Source: Syngnathus acus
Taxonomy: Eukaryota > Chordata > Actinopteri > Syngnathiformes > Syngnathidae
Direction of reading: 5' to 3'
DNA length: 64,000 nt
NCBI RefSeq assembly: GCF_901709675.1
Contig: NC_051100.1
Location: 4,900,001 to 4,964,000, forward strand
Shown here: positions 13,210 to 25,620 of the stretch, in pieces
How the letters are laid out: every line of letters starts with the position of its first letter
Numbering within the stretch: the first letter of the stretch is position 1
Made by a program: the position numbers and the translations under genes
Notes under the pieces: generated by a model
Told to the model about the DNA's origin: nothing
The model's database searches: none
Seen by the model: the letters and a program-made list of their open reading frames with translations, nothing else

Positions 13210-13867
13210 CTCAGGAGATGTGGCAAGTAGCATTTTTGAATGCCTGTCTGTTTCTCTTCCTCACAGTTCATATTGGCACACGGGAGTAATATATTATTTA
13301 AAGCAAGTCGGCTGCCTGCCTCTTTTTTACCCCCTGTGGTCAAATCAAGAACTGTCTATCTGTGGTTTTTGGACAACATGTGCTAGTTTGCGAATAAACC
13401 CCAAAAGAAAACAAGTCCCTTCAGGGCTCTTTTGCACCAGTTTGTGAAGGACTGATGGTTTCCACTAGGGACGGAGTTTAGGCTGATATCCACGGCTCCC
13501 CTCGCTATAGATTAAAGACTCGCTGACAGGGCGCCTCCTAATTGAGGCGACAAAGTGGAGGCGGGCCCCCGAGTCCTGTTTGGGTTAACAAGCACATCGA
13601 GGTACACTGGACCTGAGCGAGCTGCAAACGTTCCCTTCAAAGAGGCTGTTAGCCTTCATTTAGTGGCCTTTTCAAAAAAGGATCCCAAGATGGTGATAAT
13701 GGCTTCCAAGGGCAGAACTTTGGCCATCATAAAACATTTAATTAGTAAGATTTTTGGTCTCACGTGTGCATTGCTTAATTGTCAGGTAAGCGCAAATGGA
13801 ACTTTACGAGGAACTGCTAGAGCAATGCGGTGATTTGCAAATGACACAATTTTTAATAGTAAGATGC

Positions 13868-14135
13868 ACCCTTGAAAGCCTTACCTTCTCTTAAAATCCC
13901 AAACTCCAAATGGAAAGCCTGATTTTGTGTAACTGCGAATTTAAAACCAGAATACTGCCTAGAAAGTTTCATTCCAAACTACTACTGAAATGCTTAACCA
14001 ACCTTAAACCTAACTCCAAACCCAATCGTGAGACCCTTCCCTTGTCTTGAACGTCAACCCAGCAATGGGGAAAAAAACCCTGAAAGCCCTAAATCAGGCT
14101 TGAAACCTTAGTCTGAACCCGTGACCCTCTCTTGA
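13868..14135. repeat. degenerate minisatellite (cccttgaaagcct-like units)
   Basis: Variants of cccttgaaagcct recur at 13869, 14077 (ccctgaaagccct) and 14094 (aggcttgaaacct), interspersed with aaccttaaacctaactcca and similar C/A-rich blocks. Unit boundaries are blurred, which points to an old array. Similarity to telomeric ccctaa is partial only. Confidence 0.45.
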
Positions 14136-16618
14136 AACGATTTCGAACAACATATGCCGAGTGGGTCCGGGTAGTAATGGCGTACACGATATTGACTAAC
14201 ACAAGGCCGGCTGACTTTAGTCAACCGGGAACTGTCTGCGAGATAATACCGGGAAGGGAAGCGTGGACCGTGGCGGCATTTTAACAGTGCATGAATCGAC
14301 AATAAACAGGGGAGGGGGGGAAGGGGAGAAAGATGCAGCGAGATAGCAAGGCGGAAGGAGCTTTGGGGGCACGTCGAGAGAGAGAAACTAGCCGAGTGTG
14401 AAGACTTTGGATTTCTCTATCAGTATTCCGTCTCGGTGTCGGAGCTTCAGGGAAAGGGGGGTCTCTCCGAGCAGCCACGCTCGCCGTTCTGCACAGTTGC
14501 TCTCATACATACGCACACACTCAAAGCTAGACTCCCCAAATAGAATCTCACTTTTCTTCCCCAATCTTTGTATTTGTCAGAAATGCTAACACTTGTAGCA
14601 CGGCTAGATTTCCCGCGTCCGAGCGTATTTCCGTCCGGGCTCGTAGCTCATTTGGGAGATTATCGCAAAGAGAGACGCTGCTGGCTACAAATCAGGACAT
14701 GAAGACATCATGTGGGCTTGAGGAGATTGCTGTGAAGAATTGTGGAAAGCTCACATGGGCCTTGTGGTGAGCTATTTTGGGTGAATTTTAAAATCGTATT
14801 TATTTCTTGATTTAAAAAAAAAAAAACAACAACGGTTGACTTTGGAACTCATGTCTCAAACCTCGGACGGACAGGGGTGATAGATAATCTCACACGTGTA
14901 CTTTGTCCGCAGCAACATATTTCCCAGAGGAAGTTGTTATTTTGCTCTATTACTCGTGCGCCTACTGTCTCCAGAGAGCTCGTCTCACCGGAATCCCGCC
15001 GGCTCCGTTCCCTTTGTCTACTTATTCCGTTCGGCCTCCGGGCAGCGGCCAACCAACAGTGTCCGAGGCTGGCGCCGGCTGTAATAATGAGTTTTCCTCT
15101 CAATACGCACCCCCCCTCGCCCTCTCTTGTTGATGAGGAGCACCAAAGTGTTTTCACAGGTCAGAGGAGAGAGAGCGATAGCAGGTAATGGATTCCCTGC
15201 TTTTCCCGCCAAATGGCCTCCCACCATTACGGACAAGAAAAAAAAAAAAAGGAAAATGAAACGAGAAAGAGCATGTGGGAAGAAAAGGAGACTGGCGTTG
15301 GAGGAGTGGATTATCATGAGTGGGCTGCTCTTCAGGCAGGGAATGAGCTATTTTGTCGCACACAAAATGGACGCCTTTCCTCTTTTCATGGTTTTCTTCT
15401 ACTGATCACAATTCTGTGTTTCTTTTTGAATTTCAGCGTTACTTTTACTGTTTGTCTTGGAGGAACTGAGTCATTGCCATAACAACCTCCAACTTGATTT
15501 GAACTCTAAAAAATCCCGCTCTAAAATGATTTTCAAATCAAGGTAATTGTAGTTTGAAGCGCATCAGACGCTATGCATGGCAAACATTTACCTCCGGATA
15601 TGAATATGTTGATATCACACTAAAACTCCTTCCACCGTCTCTAGTGTACGTGATATGCCCGACTGTGAGATTGCGGCAATCAAAGCAAGATAACGGTACT
15701 TGTGGAACGTCTCCAACTTCCCTGAAGGAAATCACACGGCTTGGCTGAATAATTTCGTCTCGATCACGTATGTCTGCAAATGTGTCGATCCCGTTTCAAG
15801 TTGTTGACGTCGTTGTTGACTAAAGCCTTCCCTAATCACCTCATCGTGTTTTTAACGTCCTCGGGACCTTCTCACTCTTTTGCCGAATTTGCAGCATGAA
15901 TAACATTTGAGTGCAAAAAGATGATAGGAAATGAGTCACTCTGATTGGATGCTGTGCACAAGGCGCTTTGAGGTAATACGCTAAATGTCTGCCACATAAT
16001 TATTATTATTATAATTGAATTTCCAGGAATGCCTTGTAACCATTGCCGGTTCATGGACAAGTCCTTCAACACAAGAACCGCTTAAGCATTTGAGGTCGGA
16101 TATCTTTTATAATACAAACGAGAGCTTGTACAACTATCCAATCCTAAAATGAAGGGGAAATATAAAACTAACATTTTTTGGAATGTGAGAGGAAGCCCAA
16201 ATCCCTTTAAGAGCTTTATCTTCAGTCGGATCTCATCTTTTGGCCTCATCTTTTGTTCCTTCTCAGTAGCAAATAACTTCTTTTTTTTTACTTTTAATTC
16301 TACAAGGAGCTATTTTCGTTCCTTCAGCCAACAAAGGCCGACTTAAAGAGATCCTGACAACAAGATTCAGACTAATATAAACAAACTAAATCCTTCCGCT
16401 TCAAATTCGGATTTGTAAATCTTTGCTCCTCCGCCGAGGTCTTTGAGAGAGTCTCTTTTCAGCCTTGTGTCATTGGCGTCTCCCCAATGAGGCTAAACTG
16501 GGCGATACATCAGTGGACTTTTTAATCCCCACTTTTAAAGTACGGCTATCACCGCCGCCCGTCGGCTTATCGAAGACCACAGGCAACAAATAGACGCCAG
16601 TCACAGCGGCCCAGCACT

Positions 16619-16647
16619 ATCAGAATCAGAATCAGAATCAGAATCAG
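16619..16647 (-). repeat. hexamer tail (tgattc)n of the LINE
   Basis: Almost five units of atcaga on the plus strand directly adjoin cagctttattgtcaatt. This is the 3' microsatellite tail left by target-primed reverse transcription. Confidence 0.85.
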
Positions 16648-16767
16648 CTTTATTGTCAATTCCTTCATGCTAGGACACACAAAGAAACCGAAATACCGTT
16701 CCCCCTATCCCACGGTGACGAGACACAGCACACGATTAACACACAAGTAAAACAACGGGGAGAGAGT

Positions 16768-16938
16768 TCAGGACCCCAACAGCCCGGAGATCACAAACTT
16801 CGCCAGTGGCGAGCAGTGCTGGCATCTCACAACAAAGTCCCGGCACCATTCTTCACGGATGTAGACGCACAGTCCACCTCCACGCGATGTTCCCCCTCGT
16901 ACAATGGCCCGGTCCGCCCGATAGCGCGCCATCCGCTC
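16768..16938 (-). pseudogene. LINE endonuclease fragment, C-proximal piece
   Basis: On the minus strand the frame is open from about 16938 to a stop at 16768-16770. It contains RYRADRA, a run of glycines followed by LCVYIREEWC, and a CQHCSP block. In related elements these sit in the middle of the endonuclease domain, after the first catalytic motifs. The frame then runs into the 3' untranslated part, so the remainder of the enzyme is gone. It has no function as a protein here. Confidence 0.7.
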
Positions 16939-16985
16939 CAGACGCACAGCAGCTACGCACTGTCCGGTCCGCAGAACTCAGCAGG

Positions 16986-17100
16986 CATGTTGATGTCCAG
17001 CGATCGAACGTCCGCCAGAAGAATGGAAGGCACGGCCGGGCGAGCTGGGGTGGCCGCCAGCCAGGCCCGGACGCCCAACCGGGGGAAGAATAGCAGGCGA
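16986..17100 (-). pseudogene. LINE endonuclease fragment, N-terminal piece
   Basis: The minus-strand frame has an Arg-rich lead, then GVRAWLAATPARPAVPSILL, then ADVRSLDINM, and stops soon after. The Arg-rich lead followed by a P-S-I-L-L-A-(N/D)-V-R-S-L block marks the start of the endonuclease in many fish LINEs. The next catalytic block is absent. The frame differs from that of the downstream piece, which indicates deletion or frameshift. Confidence 0.7.
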
Positions 17101-18115
17101 GTCCGGCGACGCTCCAGGACGGCGCAGACCGAGCGCCTTTAATGTCCCCGCTTCAAAGTTCAGGTCGCCACAAAACTCGCTTTCGCCGATGTCGAGCAGA
17201 ACCAGCCCGCCGCACTTGAAGCACAACCCGGTACGACGAGACGAACACACAAAACTGGCGGACAAACCCACTAGCCAGCATTTTCAAAATTACACCCCTT
17301 GTCTCTTCTATCTGCACCTTGTCTCCGAGGATTTTACTTACTCTCCCGAGTGATCCCTCCCTGACATTCCTTCTCATCAAGCTAGCTTCTTCCATCACTG
17401 TTATTTCTTCCCTTGTCTAGGCCCTGATTGAGTGGCGAGCGTTTATTCCGTGTCAAAATTGCTGAATAATCACCTTGAGCATCTTTGCGGCAATCCAAAC
17501 GTCATCCAGTAAAAATTGAACTCGGGGAAATGGTGGATTAAAGGAGCATTTACACCGAGGTTTAGGCTGGGCGTGTTTTCTATTCTCAGAGGAAAGCAAA
17601 ACTCCTCTTGTTTGTCCTTCCTCTTTGAGCTGGACTTCACTGAGTTCTGTTAAATGTCAACGTGAGAGCTGGTCAATTTTCACTCTCTCTGAAAATACTC
17701 CCTTTTCTCACCATCATAGACTTGTGAACAACAAATACATCACTTTTGTCCAGAGACTATACGTATATTATCCACATGTAGCATATCTCCCCCAAATGTG
17801 TCATAAGCGTACGTGTCGGAACAAATAGTCGCGCTTGAAGTTGCTGATGTCCACAAGAGACAAAAGTATTCACGCTCAGATACTTGCATCAAACAGATGG
17901 CTAATGCTAATGTTAGCTAATACTAACCACAGAAAAATACACCCAGCTGTATCTTTCTGTATGTTAACGCTCTTCCGTAGAATCTGTCATATTGTCGTCA
18001 TAACGCTGCCCGGTTGCTGTTTTTTTTTTTCCACCCCATAAAACCCCCAAGATCTCAGTTGATCACTCAAGCCAGTCGAGTTGTCATCCATGCAGGTTGA
18101 AAAAAAAAAGACCAG

Positions 18116-18235
18116 AAAGTAGAGTAGAAATATTTGGACTATAAAATATTTGATAAATACAGTATATTCTTGAGTTACCCAAAAAAGCTACTGAAGTACA
18201 ATAATAAATTTGTACTCAGTTACTTCCCAGCACTG
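18116..18235 (+). mobile_element. hAT-like non-autonomous transposon end
   Basis: The stretch ends tgtactcagttacttcccag-cactg at 18211-18235. Before that it has ttgagttaccc and agctactgaagtacaata. I recall this as one terminus of a very common fish element whose ends read cagtggtggaaagtaac on the opposite strand. Copies are usually non-coding. Only one end is visible; the 5' limit is approximate. The sequence differs from the remembered consensus at several positions, so the copy is old. Confidence 0.55.
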
Positions 18236-19680
18236 CCAACTTCTCAGTAGGCAATTCAGTCCACTTGAAGTAAATGTGTTTCTGTGTTGGTCCTGGAAAA
18301 AACAACAACACACAACTAATAATATTATTTGCAGCCAGACAATATGTGCCCGTAATCTAATGGCTCTAAATTACTTCTGCAACAATTGCTTGAAAGGGAA
18401 TTGAGTCTAGGAACTGAGAGAAAGATTTGTAGATGGCAAATATAGTAAGAAGAACGCAGTGTTTTTCTGCGATAGCTTGCTGGGTGGGATGAAAGGTCCG
18501 CCGTGTGTGAGGGTCGCTGTCGCAATGCAGCACTTTGATGATGATGGAGTGGACGCAAGCATATGTTTGGAGTTGCTGTGCGTGTGTCATTCGGGGAACG
18601 TCGGGAAAACAGACGTCCACGTAGACCTCATGAAAGAAGCCCTGACCGGGCTGTCACCTCTTCACCGTTACTTTTACTAATTCAGACACCCGTGTCTAAA
18701 TTGGTGATTAAAATTTCTTCAGCTTCAGTGGAAGTTCGCGCTCCACCGACCGCCATATTAGTTTAGCCTTGAGCATCACGTCCCCGTTAGGAGAAACCAC
18801 AGAGAATCCCCCGCGCGAGAGCCGCGCCGTTGTCGTCACGTTCGACTCGTTGTTTTGCCGGGACCCCCTCAAAGGTCTTAAATTCCACTTCGCACTACCT
18901 GCCCGCTATCACGCGGCATTTAGCAGCTAAAGAGCCAGAAACTCCCCCAAGGAGTCCCTCGCCTATTAATCTTTCCCAAGCAGACACACGGCGCCCCGAA
19001 TGCACAATAGCATAGTGTGAGAAGTGCTCACCTTACCAACTTTGAGATGATAAGCTTGTTATTAAGGTTAGGCAAGTTATATCGGGTCAAAAACGATCAT
19101 TTCTCCCTTCGTGAGTCATCGTTGGAATTTCGTGTCGACGTTGCGTTTGAAAGGGCAAAGTTCCATTTTGCGGAGCAGCAGTGGTAGAACACACGAGCTA
19201 ATGACGAGGCAGCCAACTTTGCAAATACTGTCATAACTTTTCATTTGTCTTTCACACCAAATAAGCAACGCCAACTGGTGTTGTCAAGGTGCCATGATTC
19301 CACCACCGGGCATGCCTCCACTTTTTTTTTTCTTTTCTCCGGCCCGCCAACAAGGCTGACACTGTGTCAACGCTGTGCCGTCATTAATCTTTGTTAATTA
19401 AGTCAGACAAGTCGTTAGTCACAGTTATCCTGGCAATCAATCTCGAAGGAAGAGCTCAAAACTAGGGGGTGGATAGAAATAACTTGTGATGAATGTTCAC
19501 GCTGGTTGGTCATTTGTTGTTGGTTTTTTTCCTCGACTTTGGTTACTGGCTCAATCATGTTATTGAATCTGCTCTCTGCCGGTGATGTGATTCATGCTGA
19601 CATTGTGCAAAGGAAGAAAAACAAAGCAAACATTTTGACATAAAACTAAATAGATTCATATTTGGTGTGCTTCCGATTTT

Positions 19681-19872
19681 CTGGAAAGTTTGGAGAAGAC
19701 CATTTTTCTCTTCACGGTGCACAATGCAAGGTTATACTTGGAAGCACTTAACTCCAATCCATCACGGATCTTGCGGATCAAATAGAACCAAGAGATGCTT
19801 TTCTGGATGAGTGGATGCAAAAATCCCACTGACATACTCCCAACATCTTGTCGAAAGTCTTCGCAGAAGACG
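19681..19872 (+). mobile_element. decayed Tc1-like transposase relic
   Basis: Several blocks match my memory of a fish Tc1-like element in the right order: cattttt...cacggtgcacaatgcaagg (the region of the DDE transposase around HNDGAxxH), then gatgcttttctggatgagtg, then aaatcccactgacatactcc and caacatcttgtcgaaagtct-tcgcagaaga. Between the first and second blocks about 130 bases expected in intact copies seem shortened. The frame is broken by stops and indels, so no protein is made. The inverted terminal repeats were not found. The plus-strand orientation follows the order of the blocks. Confidence 0.6.
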
Positions 19873-22800
19873 TTCATATTTCTTGCTTCTGTTTTGAGTC
19901 TGTCAGTGTGATGGTCAGTGCCCGTATACTCAACTACAGACTTTCCGTACCCGCCATTTTCCAGGGTAGAACTTCTGCTTCACCCTCAAGATGGGCTGGG
20001 TTCAATATGTCTCCCTCATCCCGCAATTTTGTAATACTGACATCCTTGTTCTCGACGTTTCAACGCAGACGGGTGACGAGATTAGTAATGTGATGAAGAG
20101 AGTGATTGTAAGAAAAGTAGAAACATGGCTGTCAAATAACGCTATAAGGGCCTTCCATCAATTAGCAGGGCACAAAAACAAAACGGATTAACCGTTAGTG
20201 CACAGCTTGGTGGTGTGCGAAGACCTTCCTGGTTGTTTGCACACTGGTTAATGACTTATCACATTCAACACCCGGTCAATGACTTTTCGAAGCAAGACGA
20301 CGGCGGAAGCACATTTGCAAGGATGCACGCCTGAAGATCTCAAGATGTTTATGAAAGAATACACATGAAAGCAAATTCTCAGGAGAAAACCGTCATATAG
20401 GAAGTATGTCTCCGTCGTCCTTTCATCCGTTGCTCTCCGCTGTCCGGGTTTCTTTCATTTTCTTTTCCGTGGCTTCTTCTATTTGAGAGACGGATCAATG
20501 GCTTGCAATCAGATCACGGTGTGCCCATCAAGAGCTTTTGCGGAGGAACAGAAATAGCAAGCGAAATTGAACCCAGGCTCGGAAAAACAAAGATGTTTGT
20601 CCGCGCGTAAAGCCGGAGCCTATTTTCAGCGGCCTTACAAAATGACCTCTGACCGAGAACCAAAAGTTGATTGCATTAGTACAACCAAGTTGCTTCAAAT
20701 CATTCAGTGGCTCCGAAATTATATAGCTGAATATTTGTTTGTGAAGAGATCTGGTTCTCTTTTATACTAACTCTGTTACTGTTGACTGGAACAGGTGGTG
20801 CAAATTTTCAGATGCGGTATTTCACAATCACCCACCTTCATTTGTCTCAGGTTGGCAAATGGCATGAAATCAATCTATTTGCATTTACCCCTCCCTGTAT
20901 TTTGCCAGTTAGGATAAAAAGGCTTAAAATAAATTGCAGATGGCAGGTGCAATTACAGGCGCACTCAGTTAGTAGATCAGCTTTCATATCTGTTTGTGTT
21001 TGTGCCTATTTTGGCATTTACAAAGATTGCCATGTCTTTTATGACGGTTTCGCAAAACGATTGTAATCACGGTTAATGCTAAAACGTTGCTGTTGAACAC
21101 GGAGCAAACCTTTTCCAGTATGTAAAGGAGACATTTCCAAACCGTACTCAGGTGTCTCAGTGACACATACGTGACATTTGAGGGTTTATTCTCATTTCCA
21201 GACTTAAGATTTAGTCATATACGGTATTCAGTAGCATTTTTTTTTTGTTCATGCTAAACCGTAGGCGCACTTGTCTGCGGAATTTTACATATACATCAAA
21301 AAGAATGAGCAATTTGACAAATGCGTTTTCCATCAGACATCCCGACTGAACTAAATAATAAAGACGGATGAGTGTCGACTCTCCGACTCAAGTTTGTTTC
21401 TACGGCCCTAAATCATGAATGAGTCTGTGGTCTTGTCTTAAGCAAATGAGCCACTGCATATCTTGCACTGTGGGCTGTGCTAATGTGAGACTGGCTTCCG
21501 TTACCATGACGACTCGGGACAGAACTGGCGGGTGGCTTCTTGTTGAGCCAGGAGTGGACGGCCAAATGTATGCATGTCATAAAGGCTGAAATGGCTTTGT
21601 ATAGGCAAGAGACTATATTTAACACCTGAATGTATTCCCAAGTACGTTTCCGCATTTGAAATCCCTGAATGCACAAGCACAGGAGGACGAACTCTACTCA
21701 GCAAGCAAACCACTGTGGAAATGAAAATGTTGACCAAAGCGTCTGCATAATGAGGTCCAATAGTAATCTATCCAGCTGTTAACATAAGACCTCTTTTTAA
21801 AAGGCCACAAACTGATGAGTGGAGTCAATGTTGCGTCATCCGCGCAGTCCCATCGCAGGTGTGACCTCACAGGAGGGCGGAGCCATTCTTCAGAGTTTAA
21901 GTGCGGATGCGAGGCCTTTAATCTCACGCTAATTAAATTGAGGCTGGGGTCTAACGTCGTTTTCTAACCCCACTCAAGTGGGGCCCGGCGGGCTCGGGAG
22001 TGTTCTGTGACATTGGCGGGGGTACTGCGCCCCGTTCCTAATGGACGTCAGGAGACGTGGTCCAAGTCATTTTTTTTGTGTCGTCAGGAAGATACACCGG
22101 CGATAAGACAAAACCACGGCCAATTATAACAATGGATCCATGCGTACACTGCTTTAATGGTCGTTCACTTGTCACAGGTAACAACGGGCAAAGCCTCGGC
22201 AGAGGTTTGCTCGTGTTTATTCCACTACTCTTTACTCCATGCCTGCCTTTGACATTTGGCCCTGTCCAACGGCAAGTCTGTCCATTATCCTTTTAACCTT
22301 CTCCAAAGGGACCGCGCGTCACAGCGTGGAGCCTATTTGGACGGAATCGGAGCCTCATCCGGGCTTCTGCCAAGGCGGTCTCAGCGTCCGGCTCCTCCTA
22401 GGTGCTCGACTCCCAGCTGCCGAGGCGGGCTGAATGTCAAGTGTCGGTTGGCAAAGTGTATGTCAAGACTCCCGCTGTTGACTCATGGCTTGAAACGCGG
22501 CGCAACCTTTCAAAGCGTTTAATTATTAAGATGGCTGCTGCAAACAAACGTCGATTCAGCAATTAGGATGACCCTCGCAACGGTTAGCGGTTAGCGTTTT
22601 ATGAAAGCTGCCGTAACCTTACATGATATATTCTTTGTGACTGTATCACCTTTCAATTGTAGCTAATTGCTAATCATGCTATTGACTTATCAGTGCCGTG
22701 TGATGTCATGTGACCCCCCTAATATTTTACATAATGGGCATTACAAACTTTATTAGAGGGTTAATTATATTAAACCTTTTCACTCATACCAATTGCAAAT

Positions 22801-25119
22801 ATCTACTTTGAAAGCAGTTAATTGGTTTTTTTTGTTTATATGCGCTAATCGAGTGATTTTATCTGTGACGAATCTGTCTTTGTGAGAATGTCTTTTCTTG
22901 TGCCTTTTTCAATCGTAATTCATCAGCCTTCTGATTCATATCCAACCCTGGTAACGTTGAAATTAAAAATGCCGATAGCCATCAGTTGTTTCCACGTAGC
23001 CGTGAATACCAGCGAACCGGTCGATGGCGCGGTGGACCGATGGCGGCAACATTCAAGAAAAAGTCACAAAAAGCCGGATTAATCCTGCGTCATCCCGATT
23101 CTTGGATTCTAGCTCCTCGCTCGGCCAAAGTTAATTGGAACGGTCTCCGTCTCAGCCGATCTAGACGAGCGCTGCCAAAAATACTTCATAGACAGATGAC
23201 AGTTGCCATCTGAAATTTCATCTTCATTGTGAGATTTCGGGCTTTCTTTCCTTATTTCATGCAAAGCCACAGGCAGACCTCTGCGGAACATTTTATATGT
23301 AAATGAAAAGGAATTACTCAAGTCTGTCGGAGCAGAAGCAAGTTGAAGAAGGCGTCTTCCATCAGAGACCACTTGAATGGTGAACCAGCTACTTGAAGGA
23401 TATTGGCCAGAATATTATGTCACTCTTAAGATGCTTGCTTTCCACAGTCCTGCCAACAGGGCCAATTCTCATGCATAAATCCAATCTAATACAGAAATAA
23501 TACAGAGAGAATCGTCATTCCATCCATTTTGGTTAGCGCTTGGTCTCGAGTGACGACTCATCAAATCCTACAAAAATGCTCTTGTTTCTGGTAATATTGG
23601 AATATAATAACGACTTTGATGAAACAAAGTTTTTACAATTTGGCAAATTATGCATTTTTTGAGAGGAAAAAAACTTTGACACTCAAATGGAGTTGGCTTG
23701 GTCTGTCTCAAAAAAAAAATACTGCTTTGATCGAACAAATATGTCCTTGAAGTTGAAAGCCAAACAAAATATTCCAGAAAATACGCCAACTTTGTTAATT
23801 GGAATAAAATTCACTGGCGATAACTCACACAAAACAAAATTTACTTGACTCTGAAATGATATACTTTGGCATGAAATGTTTTGGAAGAAAAAAATATCCT
23901 TAAAGATCCCTAAAAGGACATGTATGAACATAAAAGACTATCCTCCGAGTTTGCCGCCTCGTCTTCAAGGGTACGTCACAAAACCAGGCCAACGAGCCAA
24001 ATATTGATCCTCGAAAACGTCAACTGCATAAAGCGCTTCCCTGTCATTCAAATTTTGAACGGCGGAGGCGTGGATGTTAAAAATAGACGAAGGTGAGGGC
24101 ATCTCAACGATTACTCAGGTGGTGAGGGGGTGGGAGGGGCTTGGGGGGGGGATTCAATTATGGCAGTGCATGCATGTGTGAAGGGATTTGGAAGCGAGGC
24201 GTTCTCTGTGTCACTGGCGGCGACCGGCTTAGAAATTGAGGGTGAATTTTTTTTTTCCCGTGAGACATTAAATGATAAGAGAATTAACAGCACACATTGG
24301 CAAATACGTGCACCCATGGGGAATTATCCTCAGAAGAGGAATCTGGTTAAAAAAAAAACGCACGTTTTGGCACGCACGTGTCATTATCCCATTCAACCTC
24401 CGGCATCTTATTTATTCTCGTTGGCTCGCTTTTGTAGTGGCGTGTCATACGACAAGGAAAAAAGGTCAACGGGATCTCAGTGTGCTTGGTTGGTTTTCTG
24501 GAAAGCCAAGAGAGGCGACAAAGTGACTCACATTGCTACACTATGGATTATTGTCGTTAAAAAAAAGGCTGTAGCACAGGCGCAGGCCAGCGTAGATGAA
24601 GATGGAGGGCTGCGCCGCCGTGGGAGTGGTCAGTCAAAGCGAATCCTTTCATTCCCATTAAATGTGGCGCTAACGTCGACATACTATAAGAAAGCATTTG
24701 AACTACTTCTCAGTTCTGCAAGCAAAGAATTATAGACCCGTTTTTGAAATGCAAAATTTGATCTCATGGGCTGTGATTCGCCGCGTGTCCTTTTCCCATG
24801 CCATCGTATCCATTGAGGGGAGCGGGGTAAGGGTTGGAAGTCTGCTCTTGTTGCTAATAGCCTGCTGATATGTCTTATCAGGGAGAGGGTGACATTTACA
24901 CGAGACACCCTGCCTCCTTTACCCCTCTAACACACACACATGCACACACACTATTGGAGGACTATCATGTGATTGCAAAGCCATATGCCAAAGCAATTGA
25001 CGGAAACGATATCTTCCCATTTAATTGATGTCGTTTTAACTTCAAAACCACGTTTGCGGGAAAACAAAAGGCAATGATGCAGGTAAATGAAATGAAATGA
25101 AAAATCAATTCATCTATTG

Positions 25120-25620
25120 CGCCAAAGTCTTGATTATATTTAAGGGTTAGGTTGGAATTAGGAGTCCGGGGGTTATGATTTGACTCGATTATTGTAAGGA
25201 TTAGGGTGTTAGGATTTAAAACTGAGGGCCTGGCCATCATCATTAAACTGCCAACTGTCATTGTGGTCGTCTTGTCGCATTTCTGAGCCACCTCGGGCAC
25301 TAGCGATCTAATTCTCGTCATTAGCCGGATCATTTGCCTGCAGCGTGACTAATCAATAACAATCTTTTGCACAGCCTGGATTACATTTAAGGGTTAGGGG
25401 TTCAGGATTAGAGGGTTAGGGTCGTGGTTTAGTGTCATGTTAGAGGTCAGGATTACAGGCAATTTATTCACACTTGTATTTGAACAGGGTGAACTCAAAG
25501 TCTGTGTCACCCTCATTATTTGTTTACATTTGTGGCCGTATGCTCTTCAAAGATCACATTACCGGAGCAAGAGCCACCTCGGGCGCTCCCTACATCATTC
25601 CGATCATTAGTTTGAACTGA
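25120..25620 (+). repeat. diverged direct duplication, period about 250-290 bases
   Basis: The two units share, in the same order, gatta(t/c)atttaagggttagg (25134 and 25381), a gggtta/ggatta-rich block, ttgtgg(t/c)cgt and the identical gagccacctcgggc (25285 and 25571) followed by a cat-cgatcattag-like end. The spacing differs between the first and last markers (247 versus 286), so indels have accumulated. No protein is encoded. Confidence 0.65.

Larger units (their letters stand above)
12902..13351 (+). repeat. diverged tandem duplication, two copies about 359 bases apart
   Basis: Copy 1 (12902-12992) and copy 2 (13252-13351) share, in order, tttctc..cag-tt-ata, a gggata/cgggag block, the identical 12-mer ggctgcctgcct (12951 and 13310), gtggt and aatc..gaa. 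The space between is filled by a catc microsatellite and an atcaca-rich stretch. The pattern fits an old duplication whose spacer was overrun by simple repeats. No function is visible. Confidence 0.6.
16619..17400 (-). mobile_element. 5'-truncated, internally deleted non-LTR retrotransposon (LINE)
   Basis: Read on the minus strand, the element runs from about 17400 to a 3' end at 16619. The 3' end reads caataaagctgattctgatt and continues as a hexamer repeat (ttctga units), a tail type common in fish LINEs. Upstream are two pieces of an apurinic-like endonuclease domain. At 16986-17040 the frame reads PSILLADVRSLDINM, and at 16768-16938 it reads RYRADRA, then GGGLCVYIREEWC, then a Cys-Gln-His-Cys-Ser-Pro block, and stops. 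Both resemble the N-terminal endonuclease of fish LINE polyproteins. They are in different frames, and the catalytic middle between them is missing, as are the rest of the endonuclease and the whole reverse transcriptase. The 5' limit near 17400 is a guess based on the end of the GC-rich block. The clade (L2/CR1/Jockey-like) is uncertain. Confidence 0.8.

Noticed and set aside
13290-13325. The sequence ggctgcctgcctctt resembles the 3' part of miR-346, which is known to be hosted by a GRID1 intron in mammals.
   Set aside because: Only the 3' part matches and the seed does not. No complementary gaggcaggc-type arm lies within 100 bases, so no hairpin precursor is possible. The same core occurs at 12951, which points to a local duplication.
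24130-24735. A 201-codon plus-strand open frame, the longest ATG-started frame in the window.
   Set aside because: It contains lysine and phenylalanine runs that come from A and T homopolymers, shows no domain, lacks splice context, and a frame of this length is not very unlikely by chance in 64 kb read in six frames.
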